Shown here: positions 16,687-25,659 of the stretch, one piece after another | Numbering within the stretch: the first letter of the stretch is position 1 | How the letters are laid out: each line of letters starts with the position of its first letter | NCBI GenBank assembly: GCA_024403655.1 | Contig: JAKSRK010000013.1 | Span: 1-42,595 of the forward strand | Origin: Saccharofermentans sp. | Lineage (GTDB): Bacteria; Bacillota; Clostridia; Saccharofermentanales; Saccharofermentanaceae | DNA length: 42,595 nucleotides | Direction: 5' to 3' | Notes under the pieces: model-generated | Told to the model about the DNA's origin: nothing | What the model saw: the letters and a program-made list of their open reading frames with translations, nothing else | The model's database searches: none | Translations under genes and position numbers: made by a program

Positions 16687-18471
16687 ATGGACACAACTGA
16701 ACTCACCAAATTGATAAGTGAGACCGTAAATACCCAGGTATTCGGTATTTGGTTCCTTATCGGTGCGGCACTCGTATTCTTCATGCAGGCTGGTTTTGCT
16801 ATGCTTGAGACAGGTTTCTGCCGCTATAAGAATGCCGGTAACATCATCATGAAGAACCTCATGGACTTCTGTATCGGTACAGTTTGTTTCATTCTCTTAG
16901 GCTTCGGTCTTATGATGAGTGAAGACATGATTGCAGGCTTCGTAGGCGTTCCCAACCTTGCAATCTTCACAGATTTCTCAAGTTTCATGGAAACAAACGC
17001 TTCAAGCTTCGTATTCAACCTTGTATTCTGTGCTACAGCATCGACAATCGTTTCCGGTGCCGTTGCAGAGAGAATCAAGTTCTCATCTTACTGCATCTAC
17101 TCAGCAGTCCTCTCTTTGATCGTATATCCTATCGAGGCAGGCTGGGTATGGAATCCCAACGGCTGGCTCGTAAAACTCGGATTCATCGATTTCGCAGGTT
17201 CTGCAGCTATCCACACAGTTGGTGGTGTTTCTGCTCTTATCGGTGCTATTGTACTTGGTCCCCGTATCGGTAAGTATGTAAAAGATGCTAAGGGCAAGGT
17301 AATTAAGGTTAACGCTATCCAGGGTCACAACATTCCTCTTGGTGCTTTGGGTTGCTTCATCCTCTGGTTCGGCTGGTACGGCTTCAACGGTGCCGCTGCA
17401 ACTACTCCTTCTCAGCTCGCAGGTATTTTCCTTACAACAACAATCGCTCCTGCTATCGCTACAGTAACTGCTCTTATCTACACATGGATAAAGAACGGTA
17501 AGCCTGATGTATCTATGTGTATCAACGCATCTCTCGCAGGTCTTGTTTGCGTAACAGCTGGTTGTCACTGTATCGATGCAATGGGTGCAATCGTAGAAGG
17601 TATCATCTCAGGTATTGCAGTAATCGTAGTTGTTGAGGCACTCGACCTTAAGCTTCACATCGATGACCCCGTTGGTGCTGTAGGTGTTCACATGGCTAAC
17701 GGTATCCTTGGTACTTTACTTGCAGGTCTTCTTGCAACTAACACATCTTCTCTCGGCATCGATGGTCCCATCTATGCACTCATCCACGGCACAAGCGTTG
17801 CTGACGGTATGAAGGTCTTCGGAATTCAGGTTCTCGGTATCGTATGCATAATCATCTGGACAGCTGTTCTCATGGGTGCAACATTTGTAATCATTAAGAA
17901 GACAGTTGGTCTTAGAGCTTCACGTGAAGACGAGATCGAAGGTATGGATATCTCCGAGCATGGTCTTACAACTGCTTACGCAGGCTTCAAGTTTGCTCCT
18001 CAGTCAATCATTGAAGGCAGCGAGCCCGTAGTAGTATCCGGTGACGTTCCTGAAGCTGAAGCCGTTGAGGTTAAGACAGTTCCTACATTCGAAGCTAAGA
18101 CTGATGCAGACGGACATATCTTCACTAAGATTGATATCATCTGTAAAGAAGCTCGTCTCGACGCTTTGAAGAATGCTCTTATGGGCATTGGTATCACAGG
18201 TATGACAGTTACTCACGTAATGGGTTGTGGCGTACAGAAAGGAAGACAGGAGTTCTACCGTGGTGTTCCCGTAGAGGCTTCTCTCCTCCCTAAGATTCAG
18301 GTTTCTGTTGTTGTAAGCGCAGTACCTGTACAGACAGTTATCAACACAACTAAGAAAGTCCTTTATACAGGCCACATCGGAGACGGTAAGATCTTCGTAA
18401 GCAACATTCAGGACATCGTTAAGGTTAGAACAGGTGAAGTAGGATATGCTGCTTTGCAGGATGTCGAATAA
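16687..18471 (+). CDS. amt: Ammonium transporter with C-terminal P-II signalling domain
   Basis: 594 residues. Residues 1 to about 410 are an Amt channel, with the paired histidine regions HTVGGVSALIGA and GVHMANGILGTL and about eleven membrane segments. A linker follows. Residues 477-594 are a P-II (GlnB-like) domain containing GITGMTV, the T-loop EFYRG, GDGKIFV and RTGE, the last two binding nucleotide. Free P-II proteins plug Amt channels with the T-loop; here the plug is attached. The tyrosine that is uridylylated in Escherichia coli GlnB (Y51) is Val (529), so control is probably by ATP/ADP/2-oxoglutarate binding alone. The ATG at 16687 is preferred because the one at 16680 runs into a stop at once. 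Confidence 0.95.
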   Translation: MDTTELTKLISETVNTQVFGIWFLIGAALVFFMQAGFAMLETGFCRYKNAGNIIMKNLMDFCIGTVCFILLGFGLMMSEDMIAGFVGVPNLAIFTDFSSFMETNASSFVFNLVFCATASTIVSGAVAERIKFSSYCIYSAVLSLIVYPIEAGWVWNPNGWLVKLGFIDFAGSAAIHTVGGVSALIGAIVLGPRIGKYVKDAKGKVIKVNAIQGHNIPLGALGCFILWFGWYGFNGAAATTPSQLAGIFLTTTIAPAIATVTALIYTWIKNGKPDVSMCINASLAGLVCVTAGCHCIDAMGAIVEGIISGIAVIVVVEALDLKLHIDDPVGAVGVHMANGILGTLLAGLLATNTSSLGIDGPIYALIHGTSVADGMKVFGIQVLGIVCIIIWTAVLMGATFVIIKKTVGLRASREDEIEGMDISEHGLTTAYAGFKFAPQSIIEGSEPVVVSGDVPEAEAVEVKTVPTFEAKTDADGHIFTKIDIICKEARLDALKNALMGIGITGMTVTHVMGCGVQKGRQEFYRGVPVEASLLPKIQVSVVVSAVPVQTVINTTKKVLYTGHIGDGKIFVSNIQDIVKVRTGEVGYAALQDVE

Positions 18472-18502
18472 ATCTAGCCCCGTATCCTTAATATATACCG
18501 CT

Positions 18503-18535
18503 GAAGGCGTCGTCACATTTTGTGGCGGCGCCTTC
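18503..18535 (+). terminator. Terminator after amt
   Basis: GAAGGCGTCGTCAC and GTGGCGGCGCCTTC form a 14-pair stem (with G-U pairs) around ATTTT. The T tail is poor (ATAATT). The convergent HAD gene ends 29 bases further on, so it may serve both directions. Confidence 0.6.
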
Positions 18536-18564
18536 ATAATTGCTGCAAATATATAAATCTTCCG

Positions 18565-19041
18565 TCAGACGTATAAAGAAGATACGTGGAAGAACTTACA
18601 CTCATCTCCGAAGTAATTCTCATACTTCATCAAAGCCTGATGTGTATCGTCAATATAGATAAATGAACCATATTCCTTAAGTATCTTCTCAAGATGAACA
18701 GTCTTATTGTCGATAGAAGTTGCCATAATGACATGGTCAACCGGAATATCCGGGTAGTACTTTGCTATCTGCTTCTTCTTGTAGTCATATTCAATGTCAT
18801 TATGCATGGAAGATAATACATAAAGATCATTCTTTAATGTCTTTACGAACTCAAGCATAAAAGGCATGGGCGCAGTATCAAGATTCTCTCCCCTCTTCAT
18901 GGCTTCAAGCAAAAGCTCATCTGTCTCATCTCTCATATTAATGCGCTCTTTATACCAGCGCGCTTCGAATAGTACTCCGTCATAGTCAAATACGATTGGA
19001 GTACTGTTATTACTGATTTGCTCTTTAAGATAAGAATTCAC
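18565..19041 (-). CDS. HAD-like phosphatase, short form
   Basis: 158 residues. VFDYDGVLF carries the HAD motif I aspartates D19 and D21, LYVLSSM looks like motif II, and FIYIDDTHQAL is the motif IV acidic pair. No cap domain fits in this length except the helical insert after motif I. The substrate is unknown. It starts 23 bases after the stop of the DUF5714-like gene and is probably co-transcribed with it. Confidence 0.7.
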   Translation of the reverse strand: MNSYLKEQISNNSTPIVFDYDGVLFEARWYKERINMRDETDELLLEAMKRGENLDTAPMPFMLEFVKTLKNDLYVLSSMHNDIEYDYKKKQIAKYYPDIPVDHVIMATSIDNKTVHLEKILKEYGSFIYIDDTHQALMKYENYFGDECKFFHVSSLYV

Positions 19042-19064
19042 TGCTTAACTCGTCTCTCTTTCCC

Positions 19065-19619
19065 TCATCCGTAATAAGGACATCTCTCATTAATACATTG
19101 CACATTCAGCGCTTTAAACTCACACTTAATATCATCTGATTCGAGCTTAACTTCATAATGCGAATTGATGTACTTAATACCGTTTTTGAAAGCTGTCATT
19201 GCATCTCGTTTACAACATCTCGGTCCGTTTATTCTGCCAAGTTCAGCAGCGGCTTCTGCAGTAAACTTCATATGCTCACCCCAGGTGCCGTCCGTTGATA
19301 AAGGGCCTGTTCCGTCAATAATTGCAAGCGCTGCACCAACCGAACTGATTGCACCGCATATACCCCAAAGACCGCACATCGCACCCGGCATACGTAAGCC
19401 TTCGTACATCAGTTTATTAAGTGCCGAATCCAGGTCTATATCACCGCCGGCATTTTTATATGCTACGAGAATACTTGCGCCATCCAGTATATGGTGTTCA
19501 GGTCCATGAATACTCATATACTCCTTACGCGCAATATTTCTGAAGATAGAAGCAGGATTTACTCCGGATTCGTTCTTAATATCGCGAATGATCAGTTCAC
19601 CTTTTTCAGCTATTGTCAT
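19065..19619 (-). CDS. DUF5714-like cysteine-rich protein
   Basis: 184 residues. The sequence has HGPEHH (38-43), CGLWGICGA (C82, C88), a CC pair (135-136) and a C-terminal set C166, C175, C180 that ends in CPYY. I assign it to the DUF5714 family from memory of this histidine plus CGxWGxCG pattern; the assignment is moderate. Conserved His and Cys residues suggest a metal or cluster site. It sits between a TSUP exporter and a HAD protein, which hints at sulphur or small-anion chemistry without proving it. Confidence 0.6.
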   Translation of the reverse strand: MTIAEKGELIIRDIKNESGVNPASIFRNIARKEYMSIHGPEHHILDGASILVAYKNAGGDIDLDSALNKLMYEGLRMPGAMCGLWGICGAISSVGAALAIIDGTGPLSTDGTWGEHMKFTAEAAAELGRINGPRCCKRDAMTAFKNGIKYINSHYEVKLESDDIKCEFKALNVQCINERCPYYG

Positions 19620-19644
19620 GCAATCCTCCCCTGGGCCTGATATT

Positions 19645-20430
19645 TTACTTAATCATGAAATTAAATCCAAGTACTACTACACTGGTTACTACCATAATCA
19701 CACCGGCTATTCTTGACAAGGTTTTCTCCGGTGCTTTGTTAGCTATTACAGCTGCAATTCTTGCCCAGATAAGAGTAAATACTACGCAGCATACGAGACA
19801 GAATACATTAGGAACACCGCCTATATAAATATGACTTGCTCCTCCTATAAAAGCGGTAAAAGCCATTATAAATACTGACGTACCTACTGCCATATGAATC
19901 TCATATCCCAGGAAAGATGTCAGAACAAACAGAAGCATCATGCCACCGCCGGCTCCTACAAAACCGCAGATAAAGCCTACAATAACTCCTCCGATTATGG
20001 ATTTTACTATTCGTTTTGTTTTACTCTCTTCTTCGAACTTACCGACCTTCCTTCCCGGCTTTACAAGGAACTTAATTCCGATAACAAGAAGACCTATCTG
20101 AGACATATTACCCATTGCTCTGTCAGGCAAAAGGCTGGCAACGAAGCTGCCTGCAACAGTCATTGTTAATACACATGCAAGCAGAATCAGAGCATTCTTA
20201 ACATCAAGATTCCCATGCTTCTTATATGTATATGCGCTTACTGCACTGGCAAGAACGTCACTTGCCAGACCTATACCTATTGCCTGATATGCCGGAACTC
20301 CGCAAAAGGTCAGAAGCAGCGGACCTACTATCGCAGCAGCACTCATCCCTGCAAAACCGGTTCCCAGTCCCGCCCCGGCTCCCGCCAGGAAACATACAAT
20401 AAGGTCTATTATCAATTCATTTACTGTCAT
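19645..20430 (-). CDS. TSUP (TauE/SafE) family anion exporter
   Basis: 261 residues with about eight membrane segments in two halves. Each half has a glycine-rich loop of the family, GAGLGTGFAGMSAAAI near the N-terminus and GFVGAGGGMMLLFVLT in the middle, as in sulfite and sulfoacetate exporters. The substrate cannot be told. It lies 25 bases upstream of the DUF5714-like gene on the same strand. Confidence 0.85.
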   Translation of the reverse strand: MTVNELIIDLIVCFLAGAGAGLGTGFAGMSAAAIVGPLLLTFCGVPAYQAIGIGLASDVLASAVSAYTYKKHGNLDVKNALILLACVLTMTVAGSFVASLLPDRAMGNMSQIGLLVIGIKFLVKPGRKVGKFEEESKTKRIVKSIIGGVIVGFICGFVGAGGGMMLLFVLTSFLGYEIHMAVGTSVFIMAFTAFIGGASHIYIGGVPNVFCLVCCVVFTLIWARIAAVIANKAPEKTLSRIAGVIMVVTSVVVLGFNFMIK

Positions 20431-20485
20431 ATATTCCTCTTAGTTAATCTGCTGTCTTTGCTTTCTCGCGATTCATACAGTTCTA

Positions 20486-20692
20486 TTAGCTCCCCGACTG
20501 ATACTCAACGAAGTCCTGGGCAACATCTCGAATATATTGATCAACGTCCGTTCTGGAAGCCACATCCTGAAGCAAAGCGATATATTGGGCCTTAAGATTT
20601 CCTTCAGTTACATTGATTATTCGGTTAAGCATCCCATTGGTCATATAGAAGTCTTCATTCAAAATGGCATTCTTCAATTCATCACTAAGCAT
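20486..20692 (-). CDS. Small helical protein, unknown (68 residues)
   Basis: Begins MLSDELKNAILNED and is predicted to be mostly helical and soluble. A weak AAGAGA lies upstream. It starts 34 bases after the stop of the next unknown gene (20727-21059) and is probably in one transcript with it. No family is recognised. Confidence 0.5.
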   Translation of the reverse strand: MLSDELKNAILNEDFYMTNGMLNRIINVTEGNLKAQYIALLQDVASRTDVDQYIRDVAQDFVEYQSGS

Positions 20693-20726
20693 ATTTCTCT
20701 TATTCCTATTCTTGAGCTGCTAAGTA

Positions 20727-21059
20727 TTATTTGCAGTAATTTTCCTTACTTACAGGATGCAGTTCACATTCCCAACTCTCAAATGCCGGTTCGACTACAT
20801 AAGAAGAATCCAGATAGCGTCTTACGTACTGAGCAGCACGTCTCTCTGCTTCCTTATAGTTCAGAACATTACCTGATTCATCAAGCTTCAAGTTATTCAT
20901 GAAGATAGCATAAGTCTGTTCAACCCAACTATTCTCTTCTCTGAACGTCTCATAAAAAGACTCTTCGTATCCGCTTAATAAAGGATGTCCTATAGATGCG
21001 TTTGCAAACCAAAGAGAAAACTGTCTTACTGCGCCGCTTAAATATACTAAGTTATTCAT
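20727..21059 (-). CDS. Unknown soluble protein (110 residues)
   Basis: I choose the ATG at 21059 over that at 21089 because GGAGG lies 9 bases upstream of it. The product begins MNNLVYLSGAVRQFSLWF and has many aromatic and acidic residues with no membrane segment. It forms a pair with the 68-residue gene downstream. Such small paired genes are often immunity or toxin-antitoxin factors, but nothing here proves it. Confidence 0.6.
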   Translation of the reverse strand: MNNLVYLSGAVRQFSLWFANASIGHPLLSGYEESFYETFREENSWVEQTYAIFMNNLKLDESGNVLNYKEAERRAAQYVRRYLDSSYVVEPAFESWECELHPVSKENYCK

Positions 21060-21121
21060 ATCTTCCAACCTCCAATCTTTCCTGTTCATTATATACTATC
21101 AACTCACTAGGATAACGAACG

Positions 21122-21235
21122 TTAAAAGAATGCGTCCACGCTAAGAATAACAATGATAAGCACGGAAATAATAGATCTAATTGCAGGATGACAAGTCTCC
21201 ATAAAGTTTAAATGTGATCTTACCGAACACTTCAT
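21122..21235 (-). CDS. Possible 37-residue membrane peptide
   Basis: A short frame begins with ATG at 21235 and ends with TAA at 21122. The second half is one hydrophobic segment ending in VDAFF. A weak AAAGAAG lies upstream. It is the only structure that I see in the 250-base gap between the MATE gene and the 110-residue gene. It may be a chance frame. Confidence 0.25.
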   Translation of the reverse strand: MKCSVRSHLNFMETCHPAIRSIISVLIIVILSVDAFF

Positions 21236-21309
21236 CTTTTATTGTCTTCTTTGCAATTTACGTCAAAAATGAGTTAGCGCTGCAATATAATAATCCTGAA
21301 AGAGCTCTT

Positions 21310-22677
21310 TTACTTCTTCCACTTACCGCTTAAGAAGTAAATGCCTCCTATAAGAAGCGGAACATATCCTGCTAAGGCATCTCCCATCCAAAAACCAAAA
21401 GGTCCCCATCCGAGAGCAAAACCAAGTAAATAAGCAAGTCCGATTCGGCTGATCATGCCGTCAAAAAGTGCTATTGCCAGATTAAGCTTTGCATTACCCG
21501 ATCCGTTAATTATTCCAAATGCAAAAGTTCTGGTAGCGCATCCGAAGAAGTTGATTATTGAAGGTATTACGATAATGGAAGCAGCAGTTACTACGGCCAT
21601 ATCATCAGTAAACATCAGGAAAATACGCTCCGGGAAGAAGAACAGGAGAAGTGCGCATACGGTTGACATAATGGCGGAAATACAGATAGCGCATAATAAG
21701 ATCTTAGGAACTCTCTTGTACTTCTTTGCACCCAGATTCTGTCCGACCATGGAAGCTGCCGCCGTTGTAGTGGAGTTGGACATAGTTCCCATAACTGCAC
21801 CTAACTTACTGTAAACACCAGCAATGGCAGAACTGATTACACCGAAGGTATTAACCCATGCCGCTACGACCGTAAGTGAGATATGAATTGCCGCCGACTG
21901 AAGTGACATGGGAATTCCGAGAGCAAATATCGCCTTGCTCATCTCTCTATCCGGAATAAAACTGCGAAGCTTAAAATCAAAACCAAAGGTCTCCTTCTTA
22001 CGGTAAAGATAAACAATAGAGAAGAAGAAGCTTACCGCCTGACCTATTACCGTAGCCAAAGCCGCACCCATGGCAGCCATATTGAGATAGCCTACCATAA
22101 CAATATCTAGTACTATGTTAACGACGGTAGCTATTGCTACAAAATAAAAGGGACGCTTTGAATCTCCCATTCCGCGAAGAATGGCACTTACGATGTTATA
22201 TCCGTATATAAATATTAGTCCCGCGATACATATGACCGTATAGTCCATCGTGTACTGATAAGCTTCGGGAGGGGTATTGACCCAGCCTAAGATACGAACT
22301 CTTAGAAGATAGCAGACAACAGACATAATCACTGCCATGGAAAGAAGCAGAGTAAACATGCTTCCTATGGCTTTCTTAATCTTAGTAGGATTGTGCAGAC
22401 CAACAAACTTAGCTATCAGAATCTGCCCCGCAGAGGAGAATCCCATTGCCAAAAACATAAGCAGACTAAGGATATTACCGCCGGTTGACACTGCTGACAT
22501 ACCGGAGCCTCCGATAACCTTTCCGATAACAATCATGTCTACAATATTATAGATAGACTGAAGAACATTAGACACAAAAAGAGGGGCCGCAAAAACAAGG
22601 AGCTGCCTAAGAACATTACCTTGTGTGAGGTCCCTGATCATGGACTCATTCTTATTAACCGATCTACTGTCTGACAT
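21310..22677 (-). CDS. MATE-family multidrug/sodium antiporter
   Basis: 455 residues with about twelve membrane segments in two related halves, the normal MATE size. Typical pieces are LLVFAAPLFVSNVLQSIYNIVD near the N-terminus and NTFGVISSAIAGVYSKLG at the start of the second half. These pumps export cationic drugs or metabolites against Na+ or H+. No regulator is adjacent. Confidence 0.9.
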   Translation of the reverse strand: MSDSRSVNKNESMIRDLTQGNVLRQLLVFAAPLFVSNVLQSIYNIVDMIVIGKVIGGSGMSAVSTGGNILSLLMFLAMGFSSAGQILIAKFVGLHNPTKIKKAIGSMFTLLLSMAVIMSVVCYLLRVRILGWVNTPPEAYQYTMDYTVICIAGLIFIYGYNIVSAILRGMGDSKRPFYFVAIATVVNIVLDIVMVGYLNMAAMGAALATVIGQAVSFFFSIVYLYRKKETFGFDFKLRSFIPDREMSKAIFALGIPMSLQSAAIHISLTVVAAWVNTFGVISSAIAGVYSKLGAVMGTMSNSTTTAAASMVGQNLGAKKYKRVPKILLCAICISAIMSTVCALLLFFFPERIFLMFTDDMAVVTAASIIVIPSIINFFGCATRTFAFGIINGSGNAKLNLAIALFDGMISRIGLAYLLGFALGWGPFGFWMGDALAGYVPLLIGGIYFLSGKWKK

Positions 22678-22767
22678 GAGATGTTCCTGCTAAATTATCT
22701 TTACAAAAAGGCCGTACGAAAAGAACCTGATTATACTAACACCGGGCTTGTAAAAAAGTCAATTCGA

Positions 22768-22806
22768 ATAAAAAAACAGCCCCCGGAAATATTTCCCGAG
22801 GGTATT
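22768..22806 (-). terminator. Terminator after rtcB
   Basis: On the minus strand CCCTCGGGAAAT and ATTTCCGGGGG form a stem, followed after CTG by a run of seven T. It ends the Ro60-like/rtcB operon. Confidence 0.75.
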
Positions 22807-22814
22807 TATAAGGC

Positions 22815-24023
22815 TTATGCCTTGAAGTTATATATGGGTTTAATTATCTCCACTATGTCTACGGATTCCTTTATAACATCTATGATGTCTTCTAAGGACT
22901 TATATGCCATAGGAGCTTCGTCGAGAGTAAACTCATTGACGGAAGTCGTGTAGATGCCTTTCATGGCTTCTTTATATTCTTCCAGCGAAAGTCTTTCTTT
23001 GGCGGCCGTCCTCGACATAAGTCTGCCCGCACCGTGAGGAGCCGAGTAGTTCCATTCGGGATTTCCCTTACCTATGGCTATTACGGAGCCGTCCCTCATG
23101 TTGATAGGGATAAGTACCTTCTCCCCTTCGTGTGCTGCGATAGAGCCCTTTCTTAATATCATCTCATCAGTATCGATGTAGTTATGAATCGTGTGAAATG
23201 CTTCACCCGCAGTAAGGCCTGCTCTTTCAATGATGATTTCTGCCATAAGCTCTCTGCTTCTTCTTGCAAAGTCCTGGCAGATAACAACATCGTGAAGATA
23301 ATCTTCAAGATAGCTTCCGTAAAGATAGCAAAGATCGTCCGGCATACCGGAAGCGGCATTATCCATCTTCCACTTAAGTTCCTTAAGTGCAGCTGATATC
23401 TCAGCCTTTCTGCCCTGCTCCTTATAAGTTCTTATTATCTCTTCCTTCTGCTTAAGGTAAGTCTCATAGCCACGGTTAAGTTTTACAGCCAGCTTCTGGT
23501 AGAACTCAGCAACCTGCTTACCCAGATTTCTTGAACCCGAATGAATCACAAGATATTTGCTGCCGTCTGAAGACTCATCCACTTCGATGAAGTGATTGCC
23601 TCCTCCGAGAGTACCCAAAGACCTCTTAAGTCTGCTTGTATCCTTAAGTTCTCTATAGCATCTAAGCTCCGTAAGTTCAAAGCGTTCTATCCTGCCGGGC
23701 CAGGTATTCTTACCTGAAGGGATATAGTGAGCAGCTTCATCAAGCTTCTCAAAATCTATCTCCCCTTTTCCGAGTTCTACTGTATACATACCACATCCGA
23801 TATCTACTCCTACAATGTTGGGAACGACCTTGTCCGTTATAGTCATTGTAGTTCCGATTGTGCAGCCCTTACCGGAATGAACATCAGGCATAATTCTAAT
23901 CTTAGAACCTTCAGTCATGGGGTAATCACACATTCTTCTTATCTGCTCTATAGCTTCATCTTCTATTACTTTCGCATAGCAGACAGCAGTGTTGATTTTT
24001 CCTTCTATCAAAATCGTATTCAT
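22815..24023 (-). CDS. rtcB: RtcB-family RNA ligase
   Basis: 402 residues. RtcB joins RNA 2',3'-cyclic phosphate (or 3'-phosphate) ends to 5'-OH ends using GTP and Mn2+, repairing cleaved RNA. The metal and active-site residues are in place: H49 in PDVHSGKG, C77 in DIGCGM, H144 in LGGGNHF, H161 in VIHSGSRNLG and the guanylylated H330 in APHGAGR. The length matches the short RtcB class. GAGGA precedes the ATG. It follows the Ro60-like gene by 30 bases in one operon. Confidence 0.95.
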   Translation of the reverse strand: MNTILIEGKINTAVCYAKVIEDEAIEQIRRMCDYPMTEGSKIRIMPDVHSGKGCTIGTTMTITDKVVPNIVGVDIGCGMYTVELGKGEIDFEKLDEAAHYIPSGKNTWPGRIERFELTELRCYRELKDTSRLKRSLGTLGGGNHFIEVDESSDGSKYLVIHSGSRNLGKQVAEFYQKLAVKLNRGYETYLKQKEEIIRTYKEQGRKAEISAALKELKWKMDNAASGMPDDLCYLYGSYLEDYLHDVVICQDFARRSRELMAEIIIERAGLTAGEAFHTIHNYIDTDEMILRKGSIAAHEGEKVLIPINMRDGSVIAIGKGNPEWNYSAPHGAGRLMSRTAAKERLSLEEYKEAMKGIYTTSVNEFTLDEAPMAYKSLEDIIDVIKESVDIVEIIKPIYNFKA

Positions 24024-24053
24024 ACTTATATCCTCATAATAATTGCATTATCT

Positions 24054-25517
24054 TTATGCGGCTATCGCCTTATACGCCGGCAAAGACAAAGTCTTCAGCA
24101 TAAACGAATAAGGATCGATATCACCGTCCATTATCATGTCAAAAACCGTAGTTGATGTTCCCGATACCAGGATCACACCCATCTCGTTCATTCGAACAGG
24201 CATATTATTCCCCCTGCTGTTAACGTTCCAGAATACTATCTGAGGCAGCTTGTAGCCGAATTCTTCAAACATAGCCTTAGCAGCTTCAAAGTTCGTCATA
24301 TCGGCGTTTGATGTACACCAGTCAAACTCCATATCCGATATTATGAATAATCTCTCGGGAAGATCGCTTTGCTCAAGATTATTATTAACGGCAGTGCTGA
24401 GAATCAATTCGAAGGTTGCTTCGATATTCGTATTGCTGCACTCGTTGTAGGACAGGCAGTATCTGATTTTCTCGCAGATATCATCGCCCTTAATTTTTAC
24501 GAGCTTAGGGTGAGTTGAGAATGTAATAAAGTGGTCCTTAAAAGCACCGCTTGATCTCTCTGCAAAATATATTCCGAGAGACTCGGCTACCTCGATGGGC
24601 TTGATTCTTCCGCCGCAGTACATTGAACCGGAGCCGTCTACTACTACCAAAGAATTCTTCAAGTCGGCGCAGCCGGGCAACGCATTCCATGTAGCATCAA
24701 GAGCCATGCGCTCCTTGATATCAATATCAGTGTCTCTCTTCATAAAAGGTCTTACAATCTCATAAGGAGCCAGTGTATCTGCATGAAGAATCGAAGGGTT
24801 AGAGCAGGCCTTTTCAATAAAAGCCATGTATCTTTCACCATCGTTTCTAATAAAAGCCTTTCGATACTTAAGAAGAGCCTTTGAGGGCTGTGCCTCATAG
24901 TTAAAAGAATAATCTTTTTCTCTTAAATTATTCTCAATAATCTTAATCTCGGCTCTTAAAGAAGAAAGCATTTTTCTGTATTCTTCTTCGCGCATGTTAA
25001 GACCTCTTGCAATCTTGCGGGCAAGTCTTCTTGTCTCCATAGAGGATGCATTTGAAGAAGGAAGCCACTTTGCAAGCAAGCTGAGGCTGCCGTCTCTTTC
25101 GAGGGACTTAATGTCATCATTTAATGTCTCTTTTATATATTCGATAACGTCTCTTTCGCAAGGAGTATCCATAAGAGAAAGAAGGTCGTCGAATCTGCCG
25201 AAATGCGCTACATTCTTAATATTCTTTCTTACTGCTTCCGGATCGTTTCCTGCAAGGTAATTAAGAATAACTCTGAAGAGTCTTCTCTCTCCAAGGCCTC
25301 CGATTACATCTCTTGCATAGAATAAAGCCTTGATGGCAAGGTCCTTATCTTCTGCGTAGGCTCTGATGAATCTGTTAAGAATTTCTTCTTCGGAAGCATT
25401 TCGCAAAGCTCCTGCCGTAGCAAAAAAATCAAGACAGTCGGACATAGTGCTTCTTAATGTAGCCGCACCGTTTTCTGTTGTTGTTCTATTAGCTTCTTCT
25501 TTTAAATACTTCAACAT
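24054..25517 (-). CDS. Ro60/TROVE-like protein with C-terminal vWA domain (DUF2828-like)
   Basis: 487 residues from the ATG at 25517, which follows AAAAAGGAG; the longer frame would cover the structured leader. Residues about 20-285 are helical repeats with RDVIGGLGERRLFR and SLLAKWLPSSNASS, as in TROVE and DUF2828 proteins. Residues about 288-480 are a von Willebrand A domain with a complete MIDAS (D294, S296, S298 in VVDGSGS). Ro60 proteins bind Y RNAs and misfolded RNA through the helical ring. Bacterial Ro60 genes are often next to rtcB, as here, which supports a role in RNA repair or quality control. Confidence 0.8.
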   Translation of the reverse strand: MLKYLKEEANRTTTENGAATLRSTMSDCLDFFATAGALRNASEEEILNRFIRAYAEDKDLAIKALFYARDVIGGLGERRLFRVILNYLAGNDPEAVRKNIKNVAHFGRFDDLLSLMDTPCERDVIEYIKETLNDDIKSLERDGSLSLLAKWLPSSNASSMETRRLARKIARGLNMREEEYRKMLSSLRAEIKIIENNLREKDYSFNYEAQPSKALLKYRKAFIRNDGERYMAFIEKACSNPSILHADTLAPYEIVRPFMKRDTDIDIKERMALDATWNALPGCADLKNSLVVVDGSGSMYCGGRIKPIEVAESLGIYFAERSSGAFKDHFITFSTHPKLVKIKGDDICEKIRYCLSYNECSNTNIEATFELILSTAVNNNLEQSDLPERLFIISDMEFDWCTSNADMTNFEAAKAMFEEFGYKLPQIVFWNVNSRGNNMPVRMNEMGVILVSGTSTTVFDMIMDGDIDPYSFMLKTLSLPAYKAIAA

Positions 25518-25529
25518 TTTATTATTCTC

Positions 25530-25600
25530 CTTTTTACAAGGTGCCCCGTGGCACGACGCCACGGATACCACTGAAAGTTACTTGCTGTATGCACCTTTAA
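25530..25600 (-). ncRNA. Structured leader RNA, three-way-junction-like, upstream of the Ro60-like gene
   Basis: On the minus strand AAGGTGC (25597-25591) pairs with GCACCTT (25544-25538), extended by TTA/TAA past a bulge. Inside are two arms: ATAC...GTAT with a weak inner stem, and a perfect hairpin CCGTGGC-GTCGT-GCCACGG (25564-25546) that stacks one base from the closing stem. A 7-bp closing stem with an adjacent hairpin recalls the tRNA-like part of bacterial Y RNAs. It could be a Y-RNA analogue or a cis-regulatory element. Confidence 0.45.
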
Positions 25601-25612
25601 TAAGCGATTTAC

Positions 25613-25659
25613 AAGACACTGTTTTCTCCTACTAGAAACATCATTGCTGTAAGTGTCTT
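25613..25659 (-). repeat. Second leader hairpin with an 8-bp closing stem
   Basis: AAGACACT (25613-25620) and AGTGTCTT (25652-25659) pair perfectly. The 31-base loop holds a further small stem, GTTT-CT against AG-A-AAAC. The octamer TTGCTGTA occurs at 25644-25651 and again at 25582-25589 in the neighbouring structure. Confidence 0.5.
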
